A stretch of 64,000 bases of DNA from Cohnella panacarvi Gsoil 349 (GTDB lineage Bacteria; Bacillota; Bacilli; Paenibacillales; Paenibacillaceae): contig NZ_KI911563.1 in the NCBI RefSeq assembly GCF_000515335.1, positions 3,359,146-3,423,145 on the forward strand. The letters are read 5' to 3'. The stretch's first letter is position 1, and the number at the start of each line of letters is the position of its first letter. Shown one piece after another: positions 27,085 to 36,899 of this stretch. The position numbers and the translations under genes were made by a program. The notes under the pieces were generated by a model. The model saw only the letters and a list, made by a program, of their open reading frames with translations, ran no database searches and was not told the origin of the DNA.

Positions 27085-28287
27085 ATGAAAAAAGGCAATA
27101 TTCTATTGGCGATGCTAGTGTGCGTTGCGATGCTACTTCCGTTCGATGTTCTGGCGGAGAGTGACCATAGTGTTAGTAAGTTCAAAGACGTATCCGATCG
27201 GCACTGGGCGAAAGTTACGATCGAGCAGGCGATCGCAAAGGGGTACGTTAGCGGTTATCAAGACGGTACGTTTAGACCGGATAACAACATAACCCGTGCG
27301 GAAGTCGCATCTATCATGGATCGTGTCACTAAGCTGATGAATGGCGCGAACCCGATTGTACTGCCGGATATGGACAAGCATTGGGCCAAAGAGAGCGTTA
27401 GAAGATTGATCTCGATGGGCGTGATCTCGGCGTCGGATTATAGCAAAGGATTTGGACCGGACAAGCCTATTACGCGATATGAGCTGATGAAATGGATGGC
27501 CAGCGGATTGGCGCAGTCGGATAGCACGATGGCACAGGCGTTGAAGGATACCAAGGATACGTTGTTGCCTACGCCTGAGTCGTTTACGGGTGCGATTAAA
27601 GATGCACAAATTCCATACATTGCGCTCGTTCGGGGTACAGGTATTATCTCGGGCTATACCGATGGTTCGATCAAACCGAGTGGACAAGCGACGAGAGCGG
27701 AAGTGCTGACGATGATGATGCAATATGCGAAGGTTGAAGGTTCGAAGGCAGACGCATATAACGATCTAAACGAAATGCGGGCAGTGGGCGTGGAGAAGAC
27801 GAACCTTGAATGGGTTACCGACTATAAGTTCAGAAGGGAGAACAAGTTAACGAATATTGTAGGTAAGACGCTGTCGTATCCGGATCTCGATATTGTCATC
27901 CATAGAATGATCGTCGTTGACCTGACAACCAATGAACAAAAAGGGTTGTATGCACCACTATTTGTAGGAAAGGAACGGAAGTCGAATCAGAAAGGGTTTT
28001 ACTATCTCTTTTTTGAATCCACAATTACACGTAAAACGGATGTGACAGATTTCCTGAAGCTGTCAGGAGAGATAAATAGAAACAACAATATGTACGACTT
28101 CATGCGGGTAGATGACGATGTAACGAAGAGGCTTGGACTTACAGTAGTTCCGATGGACGAGCCTATGAAGTTTCTGAGTAAAGGAACAAAAAGAGATATA
28201 TGGTCAGTTGGTGCTATTGACTCTAATGAAGTTGTTGGAATTATCAAAGCTAGCGATGGAACCGAATTTAGCTTCGGCCGCCCTTAA
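27085..28287 (+). CDS. SLH-domain exported protein with unknown C-terminal domain
   Basis: A 400-residue secreted protein. Residues 1-25 are a signal peptide (ILLAMLVCVAMLLPFDVLA). Three SLH motifs span about 30-215, each with the family pattern: TRAEVASIMDRV, TRYELMKWMASG and TRAEVLTMMMQ. They would tether the protein to the secondary cell wall polymer. The C-terminal ~180 residues (from about NLEWVTDYKF) match no family I recognise. ATG at 27085 lies 8 nt after AGGGGAG; ATG at 27082 is equally possible. It has its own promoter and structured leader and is followed 71 nt later by the giant exported protein, with which it may form a surface unit. Confidence 0.82.
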   Translation: MKKGNILLAMLVCVAMLLPFDVLAESDHSVSKFKDVSDRHWAKVTIEQAIAKGYVSGYQDGTFRPDNNITRAEVASIMDRVTKLMNGANPIVLPDMDKHWAKESVRRLISMGVISASDYSKGFGPDKPITRYELMKWMASGLAQSDSTMAQALKDTKDTLLPTPESFTGAIKDAQIPYIALVRGTGIISGYTDGSIKPSGQATRAEVLTMMMQYAKVEGSKADAYNDLNEMRAVGVEKTNLEWVTDYKFRRENKLTNIVGKTLSYPDLDIVIHRMIVVDLTTNEQKGLYAPLFVGKERKSNQKGFYYLFFESTITRKTDVTDFLKLSGEINRNNNMYDFMRVDDDVTKRLGLTVVPMDEPMKFLSKGTKRDIWSVGAIDSNEVVGIIKASDGTEFSFGRP

Positions 28288-28334
28288 CGACATGATTGGG
28301 TATTTAGCGAATGTCGTTTGATACCCAATTTTTA
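28286..28334 (+). promoter_or_regulatory. Interleaved inverted repeats with T-tract between the SLH gene and the giant exported protein gene
   Basis: AACGACAT (28286-28293) pairs with ATGTCGTT (28311-28318), and TTGGGTAT (28296-28303) pairs with ATACCCAA (28321-28328), which is followed by TTTTTATAT. The two stems interleave, so they can form a pseudoknot or exclude one another. The second stem alone looks like a terminator. Confidence 0.7.
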
Positions 28335-28358
28335 TATAGAACGGAGAGTGTGATACAC

Positions 28359-31300
28359 ATGGCCCAAAAAGCATTATCGCTCTATTTAGCAGTATTTTTA
28401 ATTTTGTCTAACTATACGTTCATAATTGGCAGTGCTTCGGCTGCATCAAGTTCAGTTTCTTCGGAACAATCCATTACAACGACTATTTTGTCAGGATCCG
28501 TCACGTCAGACCCTCCGGCGGGCGTCTATTGGACTCAACTGGATAATGGCAAATTCCATGCGACATGGGATAACTCGTGGGGGAAGGGTGAAATTACAGT
28601 TAATAATGCAGGGTCGAGTAGTAGTCCATACCCCGCCGAAGGCGTAGTCCCTGACGAATACGATTACGGAGGGCAGATCCCTACGGCTTGGGCCGATTAC
28701 GAAGGGAAACCTATTACTAAGAGCTTGACCTCGGGAGTAAAGATTTATGACATTGTGTTTGATACTTCTAAGAGAACTTTTACTCCTGCCGTAGATCCAG
28801 TTCCAGTAGGCGATACAGTAGCGAAGTTTAAAACAACGACCGGTGGGTCGTCTACAATTTCAATTCGAACCCCTATTGCTGGAGGCAAATATCAAGTTCT
28901 ATATGAAACGCCCGTTAAGATCAAATGGGCAGGCCAATTGACTGAAACAAAGAAAATCGCGGTGTCTGCTCCTGCTACGGCAATGAAAGTCGGCGGGGCA
29001 CAGCAACTTGATGCCAAAATTCAAACGAAAGCATTCACGAGCTCATACTTTGGAAGTCCGGTATCCGTTCGATCCGATATGGAAACAACGTGGACATCCT
29101 CTGATCCAAGTATCGTGTCCGTAGCAAGTAAAGGCGGAAACGTTCAAGCGCTTAAAAAAGGTACGGCTACGATTACAGCTACGTGGACAAAACCAGTATT
29201 GGTAGATCAATTAGTTTCGGTGAGCCAGCCCGATGGCAGCGTAAAGCTTACCGTCAACAAAGGATTCCCTGAAACGTATCTGATCTCAAATTCCGTTACA
29301 TTAACGGTTGGTGAGGAGCCAGGACCAGAACCAACACCGACTACCGAACCCCCAACCTACGCGATTACCGGCGACTTCGATGTTCTCCCCTCGAACTCCA
29401 TCAACTGGCGCGACACCTATACTTTAAAGCCTAAAAACTTCGTCATCCCTAATGGTTGTACTTATCAATATCACGAATATCAGATGATTTCGGACGGCGT
29501 TTATTGGTACAGCGGCAAGGTGACGAGTCGGACAGCGGACTCTACTTATTCCTATGCCAACTATCCCTATAACCTAGTCGTCGGCAGTAATAACATCTCC
29601 ATAAAAGTCGTCGCGGATTGTGCAGATTCCGGGTGGATCGCAGATAAGGTATTAACTGTTAATGTCCCTGCCGGTAACAATCCGCCGGTTTTCAATCCTG
29701 GCTTCTTCAAGCAGTACGATCGGGGCAATATCAATCCACTCTATGAGGTTGTCGTAGGTAATAGAGTTGACCTTAGGATCATGAATAACCCTATGACGGA
29801 TCCGGAAGAACCGTACGATCCGGACGGGGATCCTATATCGTACACATGGGAGTTTGCGGGAAGCGCTAGTTCATGGATACGAAATATCGGCGTGGTTAAC
29901 GACCCGTATATTCACGAAGAGTCCTATAACAATATGTTGGCTGACGAGCTAGGCAATCACTGCGTGTATGTTACGGGTAGAGACCCGTATGGCGGCAGCA
30001 CGAGAAAACAGGCGTGTATCAACGTCGTTCCACCGAACCCGGTTCCAATCATCGATGCCCCGAGCGAAGTCGTTGAAGGGCGGCCTTTAGCGTTCCCAAT
30101 AAGCGGGGCAAGAAGCTACAGCCCAATGGGACGTACGATCGATCACAGCAGGGATATATGGACGAACAAACGAGATAAATATATGACGCCGGGCACCGAG
30201 ACCATCACGCTCGAAGTATTCGATAGCGCGGGTTTAAAGTCTCTTTCGCCAGCAGCGCATAGCCTGAAAGTAAAACCGGACCTGCCGCCTATTCCTCAGT
30301 TGGAATTTGTGCCAATCACATTAAGAAATGTCGCTGTTGAATTTACAAATACGACATATAGTCCGGACAACGATGAAATCGTCATCAATACCGTATCGTA
30401 TAGGTATGATTCGGACAATGACGGGAACTTTGCGGAAGAATCCAGTTATACGATCATGTCCGATGATGACGTATTTATGTTCACGCCTACAAAGGTCGGC
30501 AAGTATTCATTTACTGTATTCGCACAAGAAGATTGGGGGAAAACAGCAAAAAAAGATTTCATCTTATCTGTTATCAATGAATCCCCCGAGGTTGATTTTA
30601 GTGCGCTTAGCGTAAATCCTGAACCACCGGAAATCACGGTACTTTCACCGACAATGAATACACTAATGACTTCTTCCGAATGGCATGCTTCTTCGCCGTT
30701 GAAAGCATCGGTGAGTAAAGAATATAACTTGAATGTCTCCAATAATACGTTAGAAACTAGAGGTATGGGCCATGTTCAACCGTACAAAGGTTTAACGGCA
30801 AACAATGTAGTGATAAGTAAGCAAGAAATTCAAAGAGGTTATTGTGGTCAATGCGGCAATCAGGGGAGTGTAAGCGGGTATTACTTCGATTTCAGCTCAA
30901 CTAAACGGATTGGGGAAAGCCTATGGTTGGCTCAAGGCGGAAACGGGAGTTCATACGCTTTCTTCTTTAATGAAAACGGTACGTTTAGACATACTGGGTA
31001 TGGTCAAGAGCCTGTTCTTAGTTCAGTATCGATAGGAAATGGTTATGTAACACTAAACCCGAATGCAGGACGCATATGGGTTAGAGAAAATCCTATGTAT
31101 TCATATGGTTATGGTTTTTTTTGGACAGATCGTATTTACAATTTAAACCTATCTACAGGTGCTACAAATCTGTTAAGCACGATTAGCAGCTCTGTAACTT
31201 CCCAATTACCAACCTACTCTAATATGGTTACACCGCCTCCAATGCCAAGTGCGTTTACATTGCCAGCAACAGTGCTTGATGGTGTTAATTTGGATGTCGA

Positions 31301-34300
31301 AAGAAAAAATCCTGATGGAACCACCACCACTAGCACAACCACAGTATCGAATTTTAACAAGGATACGCTAGGCAATAAGTACAAAGACTCATGCCTTACA
31401 AATGGATATCCTTATACCTTCTTTAGTTCATGCGAGGTCGCTAAATATAGCGCATCTGGACAAAAATTATGGGGATATACAGGTGACTTCTATTCTCAAG
31501 CACCTGTTATCGACTATATATCTACAGATTCTTCCAAGTTAATTGTAAGCGGTTTGAGAAATGCTCCTGTGAGTAATAACAATAATGCATATGTTCAAAC
31601 CGATTCTATTTTAAACGGTAGTAACGGTAGTGAGATTCTTAGATTATATCAAACTCCCAATCATTCATTTTTCAATCACTACGTAGCTTCTTTCACAACT
31701 AACAATAATTATTATTTGGGAGTTTATGACGATGTTGTGGCCTATATCGCCCAAACGGTTGATTCGGGGTTTCAAACGGTTGTCGGGGCGAAAGCGAGAT
31801 GGGAACTTAAATTTTATCATTTAGTAACGGGAAATACGGTAAGCGCTGGCATCATTAAAGAATTCATCGGAAAAACTTCTGTTGGCGGAGGCAACGATAC
31901 TGAGGGTACTTGGATTAGAGCAACTCCTGCCTCCGTTATTTCTTCAGACGGCAAGCTTATAATCGCTAATTATTACACGAATGTTTTAATTTATGACATG
32001 AAGACCTTTGCTAAGGAAGGTGATATCACAACGGGTATGACAGACGCAGTGGATGTTAGATCCTATGGCTATCATAATAGCAGTAGTAAAAGCGATAGCT
32101 GGTCTAACAACAGAATAAAGGGTATAGCTTTAACACAAGACGGAATAGTTAGAATAGTTTACCAATATTCTTTCAGTGGTCGTGGAACGAACGATGATGG
32201 AAGTAGCGATAGCGATGATAGGGTAACCGAAACAGCACTGACAATTCAAACAACGCCGTCTTCCGATAATTCATACAGTTACGGTTACATTAGCGGAACA
32301 GATACCATAACGAACGGCGACCTATCGCTAAAAGTCATATTCAATAAAAATACCTTTAGCAATCAAAGCGGAGTCGGCGTGGGTTTCAGATCGCAAGATC
32401 ATAAGAATATGTATAAAGTCGAAGTTTCTACAGGTCAAGTTTCTTTTGTTAAAGTTGTAGAAGGTATAAGAACGATTTTAGCTAGCTATGCTTACCCTAT
32501 TAAAACCGAACAAACTTATACCCTAAAAGTCAAAGTAAACGGGACAAAAGTTAAGGTCTACATGAATGGGGTTCCAATAATAGAGAAAACAGATCCTACA
32601 TTTACATCCGGAACCTTTGGTCTTTTTGCCGAAGTTCCGTATGCTGTAATTAAAGACTTTTGTGCATCGATACACGAACTAACGGGTGATGAGGTGGAGA
32701 ATTTAGCCATCGTGAATGCTCCTATCACGTACAACAAAACATACACCGATTTAGAAAACGACCCGCTCCTATCCGATAAAACAACATGGAAGTTTACGAA
32801 CATCCAGCCTTATAAATTCCTTAACGTCGGCGACGGAACTTCCGATCCCGTAGGAACGAATAGCTACAATGGGGTCATCGTGCGGCAACCAAGCCCTTCT
32901 TTATCCAAGGTTGGCGTATACAGCGTCGAGTTGGCGGAGACGGACGACCCTGCTCCTAGCGGGTACAAGTATCCGAAGACGGCGTTCGAAGAATTCCGAC
33001 AAGAGTCGGACCCTGCGAATCATCATATCGTGGTTCACAGACGGCCGATTGCCCAGTTTTCACTATCGATCAATAGCACCACCCAATTAGTGGAGTGGGC
33101 GGATACAAGCTATGACCCCGATAGATGGCTGAGTGCTACGAATTACAGCTCTGAGGCCACGGGAATTGATTATAGGACGACGCGGGGAGTTCTTGAAAGG
33201 CGATATTACTTTATCGACCCTGACGGCAAGCAAGTGAATCGGCAACTGGTCGTTCCGACATTGGCGGGAGAGTACACCGTCGCCGAGACGGTGAGAGACG
33301 AATTCGGCGCGTGGAGCGATTGGGAAGAGCAGACCATTACAATCGAAACGCCAGTGATAAACCGCCCTCCAACCGCTGATGTAACCGTGCCTGCGAGTAC
33401 GGATCAGAACAACCCGACGAAGTTCGCCGTGGTGCGTCCGACATTCCATTGGACATATGCGGACGAAGACGGAGATCCCCAGTCTCAATATGAATTGCGC
33501 ATCATGCGATATGGAGGAACGCTTCTTCTGTCGTCCGGAATCCGGACGGGTACCGCGACGAGCTGGGTACCGAGTGTCGATTTGCCCGGAGGGACGAACC
33601 TGTACGTTCAAGCGCGCGTGTACGACGGCGCGGAATGGAGCGACTGGAGCGCGCCGAAATTTTTCTCTATCAACCGGCCGCCCGCGGCGGACTTCGATTG
33701 GTCGCCAAAACCGGTATATGAGGGAGACGCGGTCCAGTTCAGCACGACCGCAAGCGATCCGGACAACGATACGCTTGCCGTCGGTTATGAGGTAGTATCG
33801 CCAAACGGAACGAAGCAAACGTTCTCGCATTCGTTCCATCCCCCTTACTCGACGCACGCAGGCCCATCCATTCGAATGCAGGCTGTGGGGACATGGACGA
33901 TCAGGATGACGGTCAGCGACGGGAAGGCTCCGGAGGTTATTGTAACGAAAACGGTTCAGGTCGGTGCGCTCGGAGTGGCGGGAGCAGTCAAGCATACGGA
34001 GGCATGGGAACGTAATCGGCTCGTCTACAACGAGAAGTACGACCCCGATCGGCCGAGCGGTACGTTCTGGGCGGGCGAAGCGTACGTGCTGGAGTCAACG
34101 ACTACGGATACGGGAGCCTCGGGCACGAAGGCGGCAAGCGTAACCGTCGTAGCGTTCGGGCAGCAACCGAAAGCATTGGGTTCGACCGATGCGGCCAAGA
34201 CGAGGTGGAACGCTTTATATCGGAGCGCGGATACGGACATCGACTTCTCCCTGCTGACGGACGGAACTTACACCTTCGTGTTCACCGCGACGTATACGAA

Positions 34301-34382
34301 CGGCACGGTTAAGTCCGATGCGGTTACGATTACGGTCGATGAAACGATGGACGCTTACGCGAAGGTGCATCGACTGCATTAA
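28359..34382 (+). CDS. Very large exported mosaic protein with Ig-like, LamG-like and PKD-like regions
   Basis: About 2,007 residues. A signal peptide (about 1-33) is followed by a Big_2-like domain (about 200-320; ALKKGTATITATW), a Pro/Thr linker, PKD/cadherin-like Ig domains (about 450-750), a central region with WLAQGGN and LWGYTGD segments, a LamG/concanavalin-like domain (about 1320-1440; YTLKVKVNGTKVKVYMNG) and C-terminal FnIII/PKD-like domains. Several Cys pairs occur, including YCGQCG. It has no SLH motif, sortase signal or catalytic domain that I recognise, so adhesion or matrix function is a guess. ATG at 28359 directly precedes the signal peptide behind GGAGAG. The middle (30640-32740) is clearly AT-richer than both ends. 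Confidence 0.75.
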   Translation: MAQKALSLYLAVFLILSNYTFIIGSASAASSSVSSEQSITTTILSGSVTSDPPAGVYWTQLDNGKFHATWDNSWGKGEITVNNAGSSSSPYPAEGVVPDEYDYGGQIPTAWADYEGKPITKSLTSGVKIYDIVFDTSKRTFTPAVDPVPVGDTVAKFKTTTGGSSTISIRTPIAGGKYQVLYETPVKIKWAGQLTETKKIAVSAPATAMKVGGAQQLDAKIQTKAFTSSYFGSPVSVRSDMETTWTSSDPSIVSVASKGGNVQALKKGTATITATWTKPVLVDQLVSVSQPDGSVKLTVNKGFPETYLISNSVTLTVGEEPGPEPTPTTEPPTYAITGDFDVLPSNSINWRDTYTLKPKNFVIPNGCTYQYHEYQMISDGVYWYSGKVTSRTADSTYSYANYPYNLVVGSNNISIKVVADCADSGWIADKVLTVNVPAGNNPPVFNPGFFKQYDRGNINPLYEVVVGNRVDLRIMNNPMTDPEEPYDPDGDPISYTWEFAGSASSWIRNIGVVNDPYIHEESYNNMLADELGNHCVYVTGRDPYGGSTRKQACINVVPPNPVPIIDAPSEVVEGRPLAFPISGARSYSPMGRTIDHSRDIWTNKRDKYMTPGTETITLEVFDSAGLKSLSPAAHSLKVKPDLPPIPQLEFVPITLRNVAVEFTNTTYSPDNDEIVINTVSYRYDSDNDGNFAEESSYTIMSDDDVFMFTPTKVGKYSFTVFAQEDWGKTAKKDFILSVINESPEVDFSALSVNPEPPEITVLSPTMNTLMTSSEWHASSPLKASVSKEYNLNVSNNTLETRGMGHVQPYKGLTANNVVISKQEIQRGYCGQCGNQGSVSGYYFDFSSTKRIGESLWLAQGGNGSSYAFFFNENGTFRHTGYGQEPVLSSVSIGNGYVTLNPNAGRIWVRENPMYSYGYGFFWTDRIYNLNLSTGATNLLSTISSSVTSQLPTYSNMVTPPPMPSAFTLPATVLDGVNLDVERKNPDGTTTTSTTTVSNFNKDTLGNKYKDSCLTNGYPYTFFSSCEVAKYSASGQKLWGYTGDFYSQAPVIDYISTDSSKLIVSGLRNAPVSNNNNAYVQTDSILNGSNGSEILRLYQTPNHSFFNHYVASFTTNNNYYLGVYDDVVAYIAQTVDSGFQTVVGAKARWELKFYHLVTGNTVSAGIIKEFIGKTSVGGGNDTEGTWIRATPASVISSDGKLIIANYYTNVLIYDMKTFAKEGDITTGMTDAVDVRSYGYHNSSSKSDSWSNNRIKGIALTQDGIVRIVYQYSFSGRGTNDDGSSDSDDRVTETALTIQTTPSSDNSYSYGYISGTDTITNGDLSLKVIFNKNTFSNQSGVGVGFRSQDHKNMYKVEVSTGQVSFVKVVEGIRTILASYAYPIKTEQTYTLKVKVNGTKVKVYMNGVPIIEKTDPTFTSGTFGLFAEVPYAVIKDFCASIHELTGDEVENLAIVNAPITYNKTYTDLENDPLLSDKTTWKFTNIQPYKFLNVGDGTSDPVGTNSYNGVIVRQPSPSLSKVGVYSVELAETDDPAPSGYKYPKTAFEEFRQESDPANHHIVVHRRPIAQFSLSINSTTQLVEWADTSYDPDRWLSATNYSSEATGIDYRTTRGVLERRYYFIDPDGKQVNRQLVVPTLAGEYTVAETVRDEFGAWSDWEEQTITIETPVINRPPTADVTVPASTDQNNPTKFAVVRPTFHWTYADEDGDPQSQYELRIMRYGGTLLLSSGIRTGTATSWVPSVDLPGGTNLYVQARVYDGAEWSDWSAPKFFSINRPPAADFDWSPKPVYEGDAVQFSTTASDPDNDTLAVGYEVVSPNGTKQTFSHSFHPPYSTHAGPSIRMQAVGTWTIRMTVSDGKAPEVIVTKTVQVGALGVAGAVKHTEAWERNRLVYNEKYDPDRPSGTFWAGEAYVLESTTTDTGASGTKAASVTVVAFGQQPKALGSTDAAKTRWNALYRSADTDIDFSLLTDGTYTFVFTATYTNGTVKSDAVTITVDETMDAYAKVHRLH

Positions 34383-34457
34383 TCGAAGATTAGCGATATG
34401 GAACGCCTTCCTCCGGTACGGCATATATTGAGGCACAACCCTAAGGAGGTGGCCGCC

Positions 34458-34886
34458 GTGATTCCCGATTTATTATGGATCATCGGATTCTACGTGGCGG
34501 CGGCGGTATGGGCGCATTGGGCTTACAGGCAGAGCGCGGGCGCAAGCCGCCGTCACTATGTACTGGTCGCTGGTAATCACCAATTGCACATTGAAGGCTA
34601 CGTTAGGGCGCTTCGACGGTTCTCGCGGCGTTCGGGCACCGATATCGGCATCACCGTCGTGCTGGATCGTTCGACCGACGAGACGGGGGCGATCGTGGAA
34701 AGATTCTCGCGCGGCAATGCCGGGATCGAGCTGGTGAGGCACGAAGACGAGAGAGCGATAGCGAATAGGGATCGTTGGGAGTGTTCTCGGGCAGGCGACG
34801 GGGGGAACGTGTCCGAGCAAGTCGTCTGGGTGGAGCTTGGACGCGAGGAACATGCAGCGAAGCTGCCGCCTTGGCGGCGTTTGTAG
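34458..34886 (+). CDS. Small membrane-anchored protein with glycosyltransferase-2-like N-terminal segment
   Basis: A 142-residue protein whose first ~20 residues form a transmembrane helix (IPDLLWIIGFYVAAAVWAHW). The segment HYVLVAGNHQLHIEGYVRAL and VVLDRSTDETGAIVERF resemble the first nucleotide-binding strand and the D-x-STD motif of GT2 enzymes, but the catalytic DxD and acceptor regions are missing. It may be a truncated or repurposed relative. GTG at 34458 is chosen because AAGGAGG lies 9-10 nt upstream. It precedes comFA and is separated from it by a terminator. Confidence 0.6.
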   Translation: MIPDLLWIIGFYVAAAVWAHWAYRQSAGASRRHYVLVAGNHQLHIEGYVRALRRFSRRSGTDIGITVVLDRSTDETGAIVERFSRGNAGIELVRHEDERAIANRDRWECSRAGDGGNVSEQVVWVELGREEHAAKLPPWRRL

Positions 34887-34934
34887 CCTGGGAGGTATGC
34901 GACGTTGTCCCATGTTAAGGAACATAATCGGGTG

Positions 34935-34981
34935 AAGCACGCCTCGATCGTCGGATGACGGTTGGGAGCGTGCTTTTTTTG
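34935..34981 (+). terminator. Intrinsic terminator immediately upstream of comFA
   Basis: AAGCACGC (34935-34942) pairs with GCGTGCTT (34968-34975), followed by a T run. The stem ends only about 20 nt before the comFA ATG, so comFA either starts from a very close promoter or is expressed by read-through. Confidence 0.75.
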
Positions 34982-34997
34982 TTGGAGGCGAAGCGCG

Positions 34998-36899
34998 ATG
35001 AAGGCGATTCTGTATGCGGTGAAAGAAAGCGGGCGGTGGACGGCGGAGTATTCGATCGCTTGGGACGCCGACGCGAATTGGTTGGGCGATCGAGGCTTAA
35101 GAGGCGAATCGATCGTCATGCTGACGGACAAGCTGTCCCTCGGCATGGCGGAGTTGGCGTGCGAGCGTATGAACGCGGAGCTAGAGAGAAGCAGCTTAGA
35201 AGCGCGAGAGGTGAAAGAGCAGTTAAGCCGCATCGCGAAAATAACCTGGGCAGAGCAGGCGGGAGAGGACGAGGAGGCGCCTTCGTTCGAGCCGGTTGAG
35301 GGGGCTGCGCTGGCAGTGGCGGACGGAACGCGATCGCGCCTCATAGCGGCGCTAGCGCGGGAAGCGGGCGCGCGCCTGGCAGGCCGGGCGCTGCTCGAAG
35401 AAGAGGCGCTGCAGTTGCTCGCGTCCGCGCCCGGAGGCGCGGATCGTGCCGCGTGCTACGCCGCGCTGCAGCGCGCCAAGCTCGCGGGCGCGGTACGGCT
35501 GGTCGCCGCCGTCGCACCCCCGGGCGCAGCCAGCCCCCGCCGGGGTTGGGGCTGGCTGCGCAAGCAGCGCCGCTCCGCGGCGCCGAGGTGCCGCCGCTGC
35601 GGCAGCGGCGCAGACAACCTGCGGCGCACGCCTTGCGCCGCTTGCGAAGGGCATGCCTGCGCCTACTGCGAGGCATGCCTAACGATGGGACGCAGCCGCG
35701 CGTGCGGGCTGCTCGTCATCGGCGCGGCGCCCCGCGACACCGGCGCGCCGCACCCGGCGCAGGCGGCCGCCGCAAGCTCGCTCGGCCGCTGGCGCCTGAG
35801 CCCCGCGCAGCGCGAAGCCGCTGCCGCCGCGCTGCGCTTCCTCGCCGGCGAGCGAGGCTCCGTCCGCCGCCCAGGCAACGCGTTCCTGCTCTGGGCGGTC
35901 ACCGGCGCCGGCAAAACCGAGATGATCTTCCCGCTGCTGGAAGCGGTGCTGTCGCGCGGCGGCCGCGCGCTCGTCGCCACGCCCCGGCGGGACGTCGTGC
36001 TCGAGCTCGCGCCGCGGCTTGCGGCTGCGTTCCCCGGCTATTCGCGGTCCACCCTCTACGGAGGCAGCGCCGACCGTTGGGAGAACAGCTCGCTTACGCT
36101 CGCGACGACGCATCAGCTTATACGTTTTCAAGCCGCATTCGACCTCGTGCTTATCGACGAAATGGATGCCTTCCCTTATAAGGACGACCAGACGCTGCAG
36201 TTCGCAGCCGCCAAGTGCTGCAAGCCCGGCGGCGCAACGCTCTATCTCAGCGCCACGCCGCCCCCGGCCATGCAGCGGGAAGCGGCTCGCCGCCGCCTTC
36301 CGTGCGCGCGGGTGCCCGTGCGCTACCACGGGAATCCGCTGCCAGTGCCCGAGTGCCTCTCTCTGCCTTCGCTTGCACAATGGACAGCGGTACCTAAACG
36401 CCTCGCGAATCCCTTGAAGCAGTCGGTCCGGCGAGGCGCGCAGCTATTCTTATTCGTCCCGAAGATTCGCCACGTGGAGCCGCTAGTCAGACTGCTTAGA
36501 CGGAACGCGTTAACGCTCGGGGTCGACAGCGCCGCGCGGATCGAGGGGACTTCATCTAAGGATTCTCAGCGCGCGGATAAAGTATCCATGTTCCGCGAAC
36601 GCGCCATTCGCATTCTCGTTACGACGACGATTCTGGAGCGGGGCATTACGATCCCGAAGAGCGACGTGTATGTACTAGACGCCGACGATCCGTTGTTCGA
36701 CGCTGCCGCGCTCGTACAGATGGCCGGTCGCGCCGGACGATCGGCCGACGATCCGAACGGGATGGTTTGCTACGCCGCCCGGAGACGAACCGCTGCGCAA
36801 CAAGCCGCCGTCCGCCAGATTCGCGGCATGAACCGGCTGGCGAACAAACTCGGCTATTTGCATCGCGGAGCACTGTCCACGGAGGCGAACCCATCATGA
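34998..36899 (+). CDS. comFA: ComFA-type DEAD/DEAH helicase (late competence)
   Basis: A 633-residue ATP-dependent DNA translocase thought to help import transforming DNA at the inner face of the membrane. A Cys-rich zinc region spans about 198-236 (CRRCGSG, CAACEGHACAYC). The helicase core has Walker A VTGAGKT (301-307), the DEMD box (387-390), LSATP (417-421) and a C-terminal domain with TTTILERGITIP and QMAGRAGRS. ATG at 34998 follows GGAGGCG; a longer frame from 34962 starts inside the upstream terminator. The region about 35330-36340 is far more GC-rich than its neighbours. The stop overlaps the comFC start (ATGA). Confidence 0.92.
   Translation: MKAILYAVKESGRWTAEYSIAWDADANWLGDRGLRGESIVMLTDKLSLGMAELACERMNAELERSSLEAREVKEQLSRIAKITWAEQAGEDEEAPSFEPVEGAALAVADGTRSRLIAALAREAGARLAGRALLEEEALQLLASAPGGADRAACYAALQRAKLAGAVRLVAAVAPPGAASPRRGWGWLRKQRRSAAPRCRRCGSGADNLRRTPCAACEGHACAYCEACLTMGRSRACGLLVIGAAPRDTGAPHPAQAAAASSLGRWRLSPAQREAAAAALRFLAGERGSVRRPGNAFLLWAVTGAGKTEMIFPLLEAVLSRGGRALVATPRRDVVLELAPRLAAAFPGYSRSTLYGGSADRWENSSLTLATTHQLIRFQAAFDLVLIDEMDAFPYKDDQTLQFAAAKCCKPGGATLYLSATPPPAMQREAARRRLPCARVPVRYHGNPLPVPECLSLPSLAQWTAVPKRLANPLKQSVRRGAQLFLFVPKIRHVEPLVRLLRRNALTLGVDSAARIEGTSSKDSQRADKVSMFRERAIRILVTTTILERGITIPKSDVYVLDADDPLFDAAALVQMAGRAGRSADDPNGMVCYAARRRTAAQQAAVRQIRGMNRLANKLGYLHRGALSTEANPS

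Noticed and set aside
33087..33995. A 302-codon minus-strand ORF
   Set aside because: Antisense to the C-terminal domains of the giant exported protein; Arg-rich and without family features.
35453..36181. Long alternative-frame ORF inside comFA
   Set aside because: Arg/Pro/Ala-rich translation produced by the GC-rich DNA; ComFA motifs continue through the same bases in the real frame.
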